DNA from: an uncultured Blautia sp. | GTDB taxonomy: Bacteria; Bacillota; Clostridia; Lachnospirales; Lachnospiraceae | DNA length: 13,590 nucleotides | Assembly: GCA_946629475.1 (NCBI GenBank) | Contig: CAMOXX010000052.1 | Span: 1-13,590, forward strand | Direction: 5' to 3' | In this document: one piece after another, positions 6,683 through 13,580 of the stretch | Layout: each line of letters begins with the position of its first letter | Numbering within the stretch: the stretch's first letter is position 1 | Made by a program: the position numbers and the translations under genes | The notes under the pieces: generated by a model | Database searches by the model: none | Seen by the model: only the letters and a program-made list of their open reading frames with translations | What the model was told of the DNA's origin: nothing

Positions 6683-9325
6683 ATGCAGAAATACGGAGTA
6701 AACGAGCTTCGAAAAATGTTCCTTGACTTTATGGAGAGCAAGGGGCACCTGGTCATGAAGAGTTTTTCGCTTGTACCGCAGGGGGACAAGAGCCTTCTGC
6801 TGATCAATGCGGGCATGGCGCCCTTAAAGCCGTATTTTACCGGCGCTGAGATTCCGCCGCGGACGAGGGTTGCGACCTGCCAGAAATGCATCCGTACCGG
6901 CGATATCGAAAATGTTGGAAAAACGGCCCGCCATGGGACATTCTTTGAGATGCTCGGAAATTTCTCCTTTGGCGACTACTTTAAAAAAGAAGCTCTTGCC
7001 TGGAGCTGGGAATTTCTGACCGAGACGGTCGGCCTTGATCCTGACCGCCTGTACCCGTCAGTTTATCTGGATGACGACGAGGCTTTTGAAATCTGGAACA
7101 AGCAGATCGGCATCCCGGCTGACCGGATCTACCGTTTCGGCAAGGAGGACAACTTCTGGGAGCACGGCGCAGGCCCCTGCGGACCTTGCTCTGAAATCTA
7201 CTATGACCGCGGCGAAAAGTACGGCTGCGGCAAACCGACCTGCACGGTCGGATGTGACTGCGACCGCTATATGGAAGTCTGGAACGACGTTTTCACCCAG
7301 TTCGAGAATGACGGGAACGGCAATTATACCGAGCTTTCCCAGAAGAACATCGATACCGGCATGGGACTGGAGCGTCTGGCTGTCGTCGTACAGGACGTGG
7401 ATTCGATTTTCGACGTGGATACGATCTGTTCCCTCAGGAACCTGGTCTGTAAAATCGCCGGCAAGGAATATGGAAAAGTTTACAAGGACGATGTCTCGAT
7501 CCGCCTGATCACGGACCATATCCGCTCGGCAACCTTCCTGATTTCGGACGGCGTAATGCCGACCAACGAAGGCCGCGGATATGTGCTCCGCCGCCTGATC
7601 CGCCGTGCCGCGCGCCACGGAAGGCTCCTGGGAATCCAGGGGACATTCCTCGCGGATCTTTCCCGCGAGGTGATCGAGGGCTCCCGTGACGGATATCCCG
7701 AGCTGGAAGAGAAGAGAGAGTTTATCTTCAAGGTTCTCACCAATGAAGAAAACCAGTTTAATAAAACGATCGACCAGGGGCTCCGCATCCTCTCCGACAT
7801 GGAGGAGGAGATGGTGAAGACCGGCGCGAAAACCCTTTCCGGGGACAGCGCCTTCAAGCTCTACGATACTTACGGCTTCCCGCTCGACCTTACCCGCGAA
7901 ATCCTCGAGGAGAAGGGGTATGAGGTTGATGAGGAAGGCTTCCGTACCTGCATGGAAGAGCAGCGCACCAAAGCGCGCGAAGCCCGCGAGACGACCAACT
8001 ACATGGGCGCCGACGCCACCGTGTATGATTCCATCGATGTGAATGTTACTACAGAGTTTGTAGGATATGAGCGCCTGGAGCATGTGTCGAAGGTTACGGT
8101 CATGACGACCGAGACGGAGATCGTCGATTCCCTGCTGGAGGGACAAAAGGGCACGATCTTTGTGGAGGAAACTCCTTTCTACGCTACGATGGGCGGCCAG
8201 GTCGGCGATACCGGCACGATCGAAACACCGAACGGAGTATTTGAAGTGGAAGAGACCATCAAGCTCCGCGGCGGTAAATACGGCCATGTGGGCCATATGG
8301 CTTCGGGCATGATCTCAGGCGGCGAGGACGTAATGCTTAAGGTGAACGTTCCGGCCCGTGAGAATACCGAGAAGAACCACAGCGCGACCCACCTTCTTCA
8401 GAAGGCCCTGCGCAATGTGCTCGGTTCCCATGTGGAGCAGAAGGGCTCTCTGGTGACCCCGGACCGTCTCCGCTTTGACTTTGCCCATTTCCAGGCGATG
8501 ACGGATGATGAGATCGCCGAGGTGGAAAAGATCGTTAACGAGGAGATCGCCGAGGATCTTCCTGTCCTCACTGCAGTGATGGGGATTGAGGATGCCAAGA
8601 AGACCGGCGCGATGGCGCTGTTCGGCGAAAAGTACGGCGATGAGGTGCGTGTGGTCAGCATGGGAGATTTCTCCGTGGAGCTCTGCGGCGGAACCCATGT
8701 TCAGAATACCGGGAAAATCATGCTGTTTAAGATCGTTTCCGAGTCCGGAATCGCTTCGGGCGTCCGCAGGATTGAGGCACTCACCGGGAACGCGGTGATC
8801 GATTATTACCGTCATCAGGAGATGCTGCTTCACCAGGCATCCGCCCTTCTGAAGAGCGCGCCGGCAGAACTCTGCGACAAGATCGGCCATCTTCAGGCGG
8901 AGGTAAAAGCTCTTCACAGCGAGAATGAATCGCTGAAGAGCAAGCTTGCCCAGAATGCCCTGGGAGATGTGACGGATCAGGTGAAGACTGTAAAAGGCAT
9001 CAAGCTGCTGGCAGCCAAGGTGGAAGGCGTTGATATGAACAAGCTGCGCGACCTGGGCGACCAGCTGAAGGAAAAGCTCGGTGAGGGCGTTGTCCTTCTG
9101 GTGGCTGTGAACGGTGATAAAGTAAACCTGCTGTCGATGGCAACCGAAGGCGCTCAGAAGGCAGGAGCCCACGCCGGAAACCTGATCAAGGCGGCAGCCG
9201 CGATCGTCGGCGGTGGCGGCGGCGGACGTCCGGGCATGGCGCAGGCCGGCGGGAAAAAGCCCGAAAATGCGGATGAGGCCGTAGCTGCAGCTGCGTCCAT
9301 CCTCGAGGGCCAGATCAAAGAATGA
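6683..9325 (+). CDS. alaS: Alanine--tRNA ligase
   Basis: This class II synthetase charges tRNA-Ala and edits mischarged serine or glycine. At 880 residues it is full length. The order is: catalytic domain (about 1-240) with GTFFEMLGNFSFGDYF at 85-100 and DTGMGLERLAV; tRNA-recognition domain with RGYVLRRLIRRAARHGR; editing domain with the zinc ligands His566 and His570 (HSATH), Cys668 and His672 (CGGTH); a coiled linker (about 700-760); and the C-terminal DHHA1 domain with a six-glycine run followed by RPGMAQAGGK. Six cysteines cluster at 166-193 in the catalytic domain (see findings). AGGGAGG (6668-6674) stands eight bases before the ATG. It is probably co-transcribed with tyrS. No terminator is visible after it, so some read-through into rpsU is possible. 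Confidence 0.98.
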   Translation: MQKYGVNELRKMFLDFMESKGHLVMKSFSLVPQGDKSLLLINAGMAPLKPYFTGAEIPPRTRVATCQKCIRTGDIENVGKTARHGTFFEMLGNFSFGDYFKKEALAWSWEFLTETVGLDPDRLYPSVYLDDDEAFEIWNKQIGIPADRIYRFGKEDNFWEHGAGPCGPCSEIYYDRGEKYGCGKPTCTVGCDCDRYMEVWNDVFTQFENDGNGNYTELSQKNIDTGMGLERLAVVVQDVDSIFDVDTICSLRNLVCKIAGKEYGKVYKDDVSIRLITDHIRSATFLISDGVMPTNEGRGYVLRRLIRRAARHGRLLGIQGTFLADLSREVIEGSRDGYPELEEKREFIFKVLTNEENQFNKTIDQGLRILSDMEEEMVKTGAKTLSGDSAFKLYDTYGFPLDLTREILEEKGYEVDEEGFRTCMEEQRTKAREARETTNYMGADATVYDSIDVNVTTEFVGYERLEHVSKVTVMTTETEIVDSLLEGQKGTIFVEETPFYATMGGQVGDTGTIETPNGVFEVEETIKLRGGKYGHVGHMASGMISGGEDVMLKVNVPARENTEKNHSATHLLQKALRNVLGSHVEQKGSLVTPDRLRFDFAHFQAMTDDEIAEVEKIVNEEIAEDLPVLTAVMGIEDAKKTGAMALFGEKYGDEVRVVSMGDFSVELCGGTHVQNTGKIMLFKIVSESGIASGVRRIEALTGNAVIDYYRHQEMLLHQASALLKSAPAELCDKIGHLQAEVKALHSENESLKSKLAQNALGDVTDQVKTVKGIKLLAAKVEGVDMNKLRDLGDQLKEKLGEGVVLLVAVNGDKVNLLSMATEGAQKAGAHAGNLIKAAAAIVGGGGGGRPGMAQAGGKKPENADEAVAAAASILEGQIKE

Positions 9326-9335
9326 CAATAACCGA

Positions 9336-9383
9336 AATTTAATAAAAAAGCTGTTGACGAAATCAATCTGTATGTTATATAAT
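9336..9383 (+). promoter_or_regulatory. Strong promoter with AT-rich upstream element for rpsU
   Basis: The -35 hexamer TTGACG (9354-9359) and a perfect -10 TATAAT (9378-9383) are separated by 18 bases. The stretch 9336-9349 just upstream is pure A/T and resembles an UP element. The expected transcript start is near 9390. This fits the high expression needed for a ribosomal protein. Confidence 0.85.
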
Positions 9384-9404
9384 ACAAAACGTGCTAGAAA
9401 AATA

Positions 9405-9446
9405 CCCAGACAGTTGTATTTGCGCACAAAATTTACAACTGGAGGG
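9405..9446 (+). promoter_or_regulatory. Structured rpsU leader: candidate autoregulatory hairpin
   Basis: CAGTTGTA (9411-9418) pairs perfectly with TACAACTG (9434-9441). The stem continues as TTTG (9419-9422) with CAAA (9427-9430), closing a CGCA loop and leaving a three-base ATT bulge on the 3' side. Below it, CCC (9405-9407) can pair with GGG (9444-9446) of the Shine-Dalgarno tract across an AGA/GA internal loop that could form tandem G.A pairs. The hairpin lies wholly within the transcribed leader and directly abuts the ribosome-binding site. The pairing is seen in the sequence. Translational control, for example by S21 itself, is inference. A DNA operator is the alternative. Confidence 0.55.
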
Positions 9447-9456
9447 AGGTTAGGTG
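9441..9456 (+). promoter_or_regulatory. Double Shine-Dalgarno region of rpsU
   Basis: GGAGGGAGG (9441-9449) is a very strong match to the 16S tail but ends 14 bases before the ATG at 9464, longer than usual. A second, weaker match AGGTG (9452-9456) aligns with the 3' part of the canonical GGAGGTG and would give a normal effective spacing of about nine bases. No in-frame start codon lies between them, so the ATG at 9464 stands. Confidence 0.6.
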
Positions 9457-9463
9457 TGAGTCT

Positions 9464-9640
9464 ATGTCAAACGTTATCGTAAAAGAGAACGAGACTTTAG
9501 ACAGCGCTCTTAGAAGATTTAAGAGAAGCTGTGCTAAAGCCGGCATTCAGCAGGAGATTCGTAAGAGAGAACATTACGAAAAACCGAGCGTTCGTCGCAA
9601 GAAAAAATCTGAAGCCGCTAGAAAACGTAAATATAATTAA
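9464..9640 (+). CDS. rpsU: 30S ribosomal protein bS21
   Basis: The 58-residue product is the small-subunit protein bS21, which sits near the 3' end of 16S rRNA and helps initiation. It starts MSNVIVKENETLDSALRRFK, has the central KAGIQQEIRKREHYEKPS block, and ends in a strongly basic tail rich in Lys and Arg (RRKKKSEAARKRKYN), all as in clostridial S21. Length is typical. Its codons are more A/T-rich (AGA, AAA, CGT) than those of its neighbours, as expected for a highly expressed ribosomal gene. It is monocistronic by layout, with its own promoter about 80-110 bases upstream and a terminator just after the stop. Confidence 0.97.
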   Translation: MSNVIVKENETLDSALRRFKRSCAKAGIQQEIRKREHYEKPSVRRKKKSEAARKRKYN

Positions 9641-9651
9641 TGTGCACATTG

Positions 9652-9690
9652 AATCCCTGGCTGCATGAGTCAGGGATTTTGTGTGTTTTC
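9652..9690 (+). terminator. Intrinsic terminator after rpsU
   Basis: An 11-bp stem (9652-9662 with 9668-9678, containing one G.T pair) encloses the loop GCATG and is followed by TTTT, GTGTG and TTTT. It lies 12 bases after the rpsU stop. The T-tract is interrupted, so termination may be incomplete and supply some transcription to cls, for which I see no separate promoter. Confidence 0.85.
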
Positions 9691-9696
9691 AGAATC

Positions 9697-9701
9697 GGAG
9701 G
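9697..9701 (+). promoter_or_regulatory. Ribosome-binding site of cls, unusually close
   Basis: GGAGG ends only three bases before the ATG at 9705, tighter than the usual five to nine. Two in-frame alternatives are a GTG at 9681, which lies in the terminator tail, and a GTG at 9750 after a lysine-rich stretch. The ATG is still the best choice, but the start is less certain than elsewhere. Confidence 0.5.
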
Positions 9702-9704
9702 CTT

Positions 9705-11303
9705 ATGTCGCAGGGAAAAGACGGCGAAAAAGGGAAAAAAAAGAATATTGTGATTGCCTTCTTCAGCAGAGTCAGCAAGCTTCTGTTCAACAAGATCTTT
9801 TATGTGGCTCTCTCCATGATCGCCCAGATCGCGTGGTTCGTGCTGCTGTTCATCGTTCTGATGAGGTATTCCCCGTACATTACCATCGTGATCGAGATCA
9901 TGGCTGTTTTGACGGTACTGCGGATCGTAAACCGGTATATCAATCCTTCCTACAAGCTTGCCTGGTCAATCACGATTCTGGCGATTCCGGTGTTCGGCCT
10001 TACGCTCTATCTGCTGCTCGGGCAGTCGCGCTTCCGGAAGGCAATGGCAAGGCGGATCGTTGCGGTCGACCGGGAGGGAGTCCCTTCCATGCAGCAGGAC
10101 AGAACGGTCCGCCTTGAGATGGAAAAGCTGGATGCCGCCGTCTCAAACCAGTCGTCATATATCGCTGACAGCTCCGGCTATCCCGTGTACAGGGACACTT
10201 CCGCCGAGTATTTCCAGGTCGGTGAGGATATGTTCCCTGTGCTTGTGCGCGAGCTGGATAAAGCGGAAAAATATATTTTTATCGAATATTTTATCATCAA
10301 TGACGGGGTCATGTGGGAAACGATCCTGGACATCCTGATCCGGAAAGCCCGCCAGGGAGTGGACGTCCGCCTGATCTACGACGGCTTTGGCTGCCTTGCG
10401 ACGCTTCCGTCGGGCTATTATAAAAAAATGCGGGAGATGGGGATCCAGTGCGTTGTGTTCAACCCGTTCCGGCCGATTCTGAACATCGTGGCCAACAACC
10501 GCGACCACCGGAAAATCTGTGTGATCGACGGCTGGACCGGCTTTACCGGCGGAATCAACCTTGCGGATGAATACATCAACCGGAAAAACCGGTTCGGGCA
10601 CTGGAAGGATGCCGCGGTGATGCTGAAGGGCGGAGCCGTGTGGAGCATGACCGTCATGTTCCTGAAAATGTGGAGCGTCATCAACAGGGAGGACGAGCCG
10701 ATTCCCTATCAGGACTACCGGCCTGATAAGGCTGATCATGAACCGGTATCCTCCTCGGGGTTTGTACAGCCGTTCAGTGATTCTCCTCTCGACAATGAGA
10801 CCGTCTCGGAGTATGTTTATCTGAATATCATCCACCATGCAAAAAAATATGTATATATCTGCACCCCGTACCTGATCATCGACAATGAGATGATCACAGC
10901 ACTTTCGCTTGCGGCAAAGAGCGGGGTAGACGTACGGATCATGACACCGGGGACACCGGATAAAAAGCTGGTTTTCCTGCTGACGCAGTCCTATTATGAG
11001 CAGCTGCTGATGGCGGGGGTCAGGATCTACGTGTATCAGCCGGGGTTCCTGCACTCAAAATCCATCGTATGCGATGATGAGCTTGCTGTTGTAGGGACGA
11101 TCAATCTCGACTACCGCAGCATGTATCTCCACTTTGAGGACGGCGTGTGGATGTACCGGAACAATGTGGTTCATGAGATCCGTCAGGACTTTATGGACAC
11201 GCTGGATGTATGTGAAAAGGTTTCCCTCGAATTCTGCCGGGACAGAAAGTGGCCGGTAAAGGCTATGCAGGGACTCCTGCGGCTTGTGGCACCGATGCTT
11301 TAA
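9705..11303 (+). CDS. cls: Cardiolipin synthase (phospholipase D family)
   Basis: This membrane enzyme condenses two phosphatidylglycerol molecules into cardiolipin and glycerol. From the ATG at 9705 it has 532 residues. A lysine-rich N-terminus is followed by hydrophobic segments at about 33-53, 58-75 and 86-106 (the PLDc_N membrane region), then two phospholipase D domains. Both HKD motifs are intact: His268, Lys270 and Asp275 with the following FTGGIN, and His450, Lys452 and Asp457 with GTINLDYRSM. The length is slightly above the usual 480-510, mainly at the N-terminus. The metallophosphoesterase begins within 0-18 bases of its stop, suggesting co-transcription. The start codon has some uncertainty because of the tight ribosome-binding site. 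Confidence 0.93.
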   Translation: MSQGKDGEKGKKKNIVIAFFSRVSKLLFNKIFYVALSMIAQIAWFVLLFIVLMRYSPYITIVIEIMAVLTVLRIVNRYINPSYKLAWSITILAIPVFGLTLYLLLGQSRFRKAMARRIVAVDREGVPSMQQDRTVRLEMEKLDAAVSNQSSYIADSSGYPVYRDTSAEYFQVGEDMFPVLVRELDKAEKYIFIEYFIINDGVMWETILDILIRKARQGVDVRLIYDGFGCLATLPSGYYKKMREMGIQCVVFNPFRPILNIVANNRDHRKICVIDGWTGFTGGINLADEYINRKNRFGHWKDAAVMLKGGAVWSMTVMFLKMWSVINREDEPIPYQDYRPDKADHEPVSSSGFVQPFSDSPLDNETVSEYVYLNIIHHAKKYVYICTPYLIIDNEMITALSLAAKSGVDVRIMTPGTPDKKLVFLLTQSYYEQLLMAGVRIYVYQPGFLHSKSIVCDDELAVVGTINLDYRSMYLHFEDGVWMYRNNVVHEIRQDFMDTLDVCEKVSLEFCRDRKWPVKAMQGLLRLVAPML

Positions 11304-11321
11304 ATGACAGGGGGGAAGGGT

Positions 11322-12149
11322 TTGCAGAAGTTTCAGATCAAAAGATACCGGATCCGGTCGGAAAAGATTCATTCCCCGCTGCGGCTGTGCTTTCTGACCG
11401 ACTGGCACGCATCGGAGCGGGGGCTTTCGGTTCCCTTTCTGACGGAGATGCTGCGCCGGGAAAAGCCTGACGCGGTGCTCATCGGAGGGGACATGGCGAC
11501 GGCGCTGAACTTTGCAAGCGTGAAAACTGCCGACAGGCTTCTGCGGAGTATCTCCGGCAGGCAGCCTGTCTTTTACGCAAGGGGGAACCACGAGACAAGG
11601 CTCTACCAGTCCGCCAGGACGCACGCGCGCTTCATGGAGTATGAAAAGAGGCTCACATCATGCGGTGTGCGGATGCTCGACAACAGCCGCGCAAAACTGG
11701 AGGTCCGCGGCCAGGCGGTAACCGTTTACGGCTATTCGGTCCCGATGGGGTATTACCGCAAGCCGTTCCCGCCGTCCCTCACGGAAGGAGGCCTTGGCAG
11801 GGCGCTCGGCACGCCGGACGAAAAGTCCTTCTGCATTCTCCTTGCCCATACACCGATGTACGCGGACCGGTATTTTGCGTGGGGAGCGGATCTGACGCTC
11901 TGCGGGCATTATCACGGCGGAGTGATCCGGTTCGATGAGCATCACGGAGCGGTGAGCCCGCAGCTGGTTCCGTTCCCGCCTTACTGCTGCGGGGATTTTT
12001 ACCATGGCAGCCAGGCGCTGATCACAAGCGCCGGCCTGGGAGAGCACGGCTTTCTGCCGGGGACCGGATTTTCGCGGCTGCCTCTCCGGTACAACAATCC
12101 GCGTGAGCTAGTGACGGTGGACCTGGAGGAAAAAAGGGATGGCCCTTGA
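11322..12149 (+). CDS. Metallophosphoesterase (calcineurin-like, YkuE-type)
   Basis: This is a two-metal phosphoesterase of about 275 residues with unknown substrate. Counting from the TTG at 11322, the metal ligands are all present: Asp27 and His29 (DWH), Asp57 (GGD), Asn89 and His90 (GNHE), His176 (AHTP), and His196 and His198 in GHYHGG. No signal peptide or membrane helix is visible, so it is likely cytoplasmic or peripheral, whereas many YkuE relatives carry a membrane anchor. An ATG at 11304, directly after the cls stop, is also in frame. I prefer the TTG because AGGGGGG (11309-11315) lies six bases before it and the extra residues MTGGKG merely translate that G-rich tract. Its 3' end overlaps scpA by 11 bases. 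Packing with cls hints at lipid metabolism but proves nothing. Confidence 0.85.
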   Translation: MQKFQIKRYRIRSEKIHSPLRLCFLTDWHASERGLSVPFLTEMLRREKPDAVLIGGDMATALNFASVKTADRLLRSISGRQPVFYARGNHETRLYQSARTHARFMEYEKRLTSCGVRMLDNSRAKLEVRGQAVTVYGYSVPMGYYRKPFPPSLTEGGLGRALGTPDEKSFCILLAHTPMYADRYFAWGADLTLCGHYHGGVIRFDEHHGAVSPQLVPFPPYCCGDFYHGSQALITSAGLGEHGFLPGTGFSRLPLRYNNPRELVTVDLEEKRDGP

Positions 12150-12924
12150 CATTAAACTTAGTGATTTTGAAGGCCCGCTCGACCTTCTTCTTCATCTTAT
12201 AGACAAAAACAAGATCGATATATTTGACATTCCGATCGCCGTGATCGCCGACCAGTACATGGAATATATTCATGCGATGGAGAATGAGGATCTCGGTGTG
12301 ATGAGCGAATTCCTGGTTATGGGCGCTACCCTGCTGGATATCAAATGCCGGATGCTTCTGCCGGCCGAGGTGAACGAGGACGGCGAGGAGGAGGACCCGC
12401 GCGAGGAGCTGGTCCAGAGGCTTCTGGAGTACAAAAAATACAAATCCCTCTCCTATGACCTGAAGGACAGGATGGACAGCGCCGCGGGACATTTTTATAA
12501 AAAGCAGCAGCTTCCCGGTGAGGTTCTGATGTACCGGGAGCCGGTGGATCCGCAGGAGCTTTTAAAGGATATTACACTGCAGAAGCTGAATGAGATTTTT
12601 CAGTCGGTCATGCGCCGGCAGGAGACCAGGATCGACCCGATCCGGAGCAGGTTCGGAAAGATCGAAAAGGAGGAGATCTCCCTCTCTGACAAGATGCTTG
12701 AGATGAAGGCGTACGCGAAAAAGAACCGCAGGTTTTCATACCGGAGCCTGCTCAACAGACAGTCCTCGCGAACCCAGATGGTCGTGACGTTCCTCTCGAT
12801 CCTGGAGCTGATGAAGATGGGCCATATCCATGTGGACCAGGACACGCTGTTCGGCGAGATCGAGATCGAAGTGCTGGATGACCCCGATACCTGGAAGAAC
12901 CTTACGGAATTTTCAGAGGAATAG
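12139..12924 (+). CDS. scpA: Segregation and condensation protein A (kleisin)
   Basis: ScpA is the kleisin subunit that bridges the SMC dimer and binds ScpB in the bacterial condensin complex, acting in chromosome compaction and segregation. The 261 residues show the N-terminal motif FEGPLDLLLHLI (10-21), the conserved EFLVMGATLLDIKCRMLLP (57-75), an acidic linker, REELVQRLLEYKKYK (88-102), and the C-terminal winged-helix region ending TFLSILELMKMGHIHVDQ (217-234). GGAGG at 12125-12129 lies nine bases before the ATG, inside the end of the metallophosphoesterase gene, which it overlaps by 11 bases. scpB follows after 36 bases. Confidence 0.95.
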   Translation: MALDIKLSDFEGPLDLLLHLIDKNKIDIFDIPIAVIADQYMEYIHAMENEDLGVMSEFLVMGATLLDIKCRMLLPAEVNEDGEEEDPREELVQRLLEYKKYKSLSYDLKDRMDSAAGHFYKKQQLPGEVLMYREPVDPQELLKDITLQKLNEIFQSVMRRQETRIDPIRSRFGKIEKEEISLSDKMLEMKAYAKKNRRFSYRSLLNRQSSRTQMVVTFLSILELMKMGHIHVDQDTLFGEIEIEVLDDPDTWKNLTEFSEE

Positions 12925-12948
12925 GGAGAATCCGAAATAATAAGAAGT

Positions 12949-12952
12949 GAGG
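12949..12952 (+). promoter_or_regulatory. Ribosome-binding site deciding the TTG start of scpB
   Basis: GAGG stands eight bases before the TTG at 12961. No ATG or GTG in this frame lies nearby that would keep the conserved N-terminus, so TTG is the start. Confidence 0.7.
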
Positions 12953-12960
12953 TACCCTGA

Positions 12961-13530
12961 TTGGAGAAAAAAAAGGCGAAAGCCGCGATCGAAGCGATCC
13001 TTTTTGCAATGGGAAATTCCGTGGAGTTCGGTATGATCGCAAAGGCTCTGGAGATGGAGCCGCCGGAAGTCCGCTCCCTTGTGGAGGAGATGGCCGGGGA
13101 TTATAATACGGAAGAGAGAGGCATCCAGATCATTGTCCTGGAGGATTCGTGCCAGCTCTGCACCAAAAAGGAGTATTATGAATACCTGATCCGGATTGCC
13201 ATGCACCCGAAAAAAATCTCGCTGACCGAGGTAATGCTGGAGACGCTCGCGATCATCGCGTACAAGCAGCCTGTGACAAAGGCGGAAATCGAGAAGATCC
13301 GCGGGGTGAAATGCGACCATGCCGTGAACAAGCTGGTCGAGTATGAACTGGTAACAGAGCTGGGGCGTCTGGACGCGCCCGGGAGGCCGATTCTGTTCGG
13401 AACGACCGAGGAGTTTCTGCGCTCCTTCGGGGTGGAAAATACGGAGGAGCTTCCCGATATCGACCCGGTAAAGCTGGCCGATTTCAAAGCGGAGGCGGAG
13501 GAGGAAATATCACTGAAGGTGGATATTTAG
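12961..13530 (+). CDS. scpB: Segregation and condensation protein B
   Basis: ScpB is a dimeric double winged-helix protein that binds the ScpA linker in the SMC-ScpAB complex. The 189 residues fit the family. The start MEKKKAKAAIEAILFAMGN is typical, followed by the conserved block LETLAIIAYKQPVTKAEIEK (93-112) and the signature LGRLDAPGRPILFGTTEEFL (134-153). The C-terminus from about 160 is acidic and probably disordered. The start codon is TTG, which together with the modest ribosome-binding site suggests restrained translation relative to scpA. It is complete, ending 60 bases before the window edge. Confidence 0.95.
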   Translation: MEKKKAKAAIEAILFAMGNSVEFGMIAKALEMEPPEVRSLVEEMAGDYNTEERGIQIIVLEDSCQLCTKKEYYEYLIRIAMHPKKISLTEVMLETLAIIAYKQPVTKAEIEKIRGVKCDHAVNKLVEYELVTELGRLDAPGRPILFGTTEEFLRSFGVENTEELPDIDPVKLADFKAEAEEEISLKVDI

Positions 13531-13553
13531 ATACTGTCAAGAACATATACGAT

Positions 13554-13575
13554 ACAGGCTGTTGCGAGGGCCTGT
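13554..13575 (+). other. Weak inverted repeat downstream of scpB
   Basis: ACAGGC (13554-13559) pairs with GCCTGT (13570-13575) across a ten-base loop. No run of T follows, so it is a poor intrinsic terminator. It could be a leader hairpin of the next gene, since its 3' arm adjoins a GAGGG that may be a ribosome-binding site. Confidence 0.35.
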
Positions 13576-13580
13576 GCTTT

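Noticed and set aside
7058..8296. Long minus-strand open frame (412 codons) opposite alaS
   Set aside because: It lies wholly antisense to the conserved alaS gene, shows no recognisable domain, and is the kind of shadow frame that G+C-rich coding sequence produces.
8315..9427. Minus-strand open frame of 370 codons opposite the alaS 3' end and rpsU promoter
   Set aside because: It is antisense to alaS and to a clear promoter, with no family resemblance and no good ribosome-binding site noted.
9649..9677. Possible promoter for cls with TTGAAT at 9649-9654
   Set aside because: Seventeen bases downstream the sequence is AGGGAT inside the terminator stem, a poor -10 element.
9665..10117. Plus-strand 150-codon frame starting inside the rpsU terminator
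   Set aside because: It overlaps cls in another frame, its start lies in the terminator loop, and the product is low-complexity and basic.
10155..11054. Minus-strand open frame of 299 codons opposite cls
   Set aside because: It is antisense to both conserved phospholipase D domains and has no recognisable motif.
13554..13580. Intrinsic terminator after scpB
   Set aside because: The stem is only six base pairs and is not followed by a T-run; it is kept only as a weak inverted repeat.
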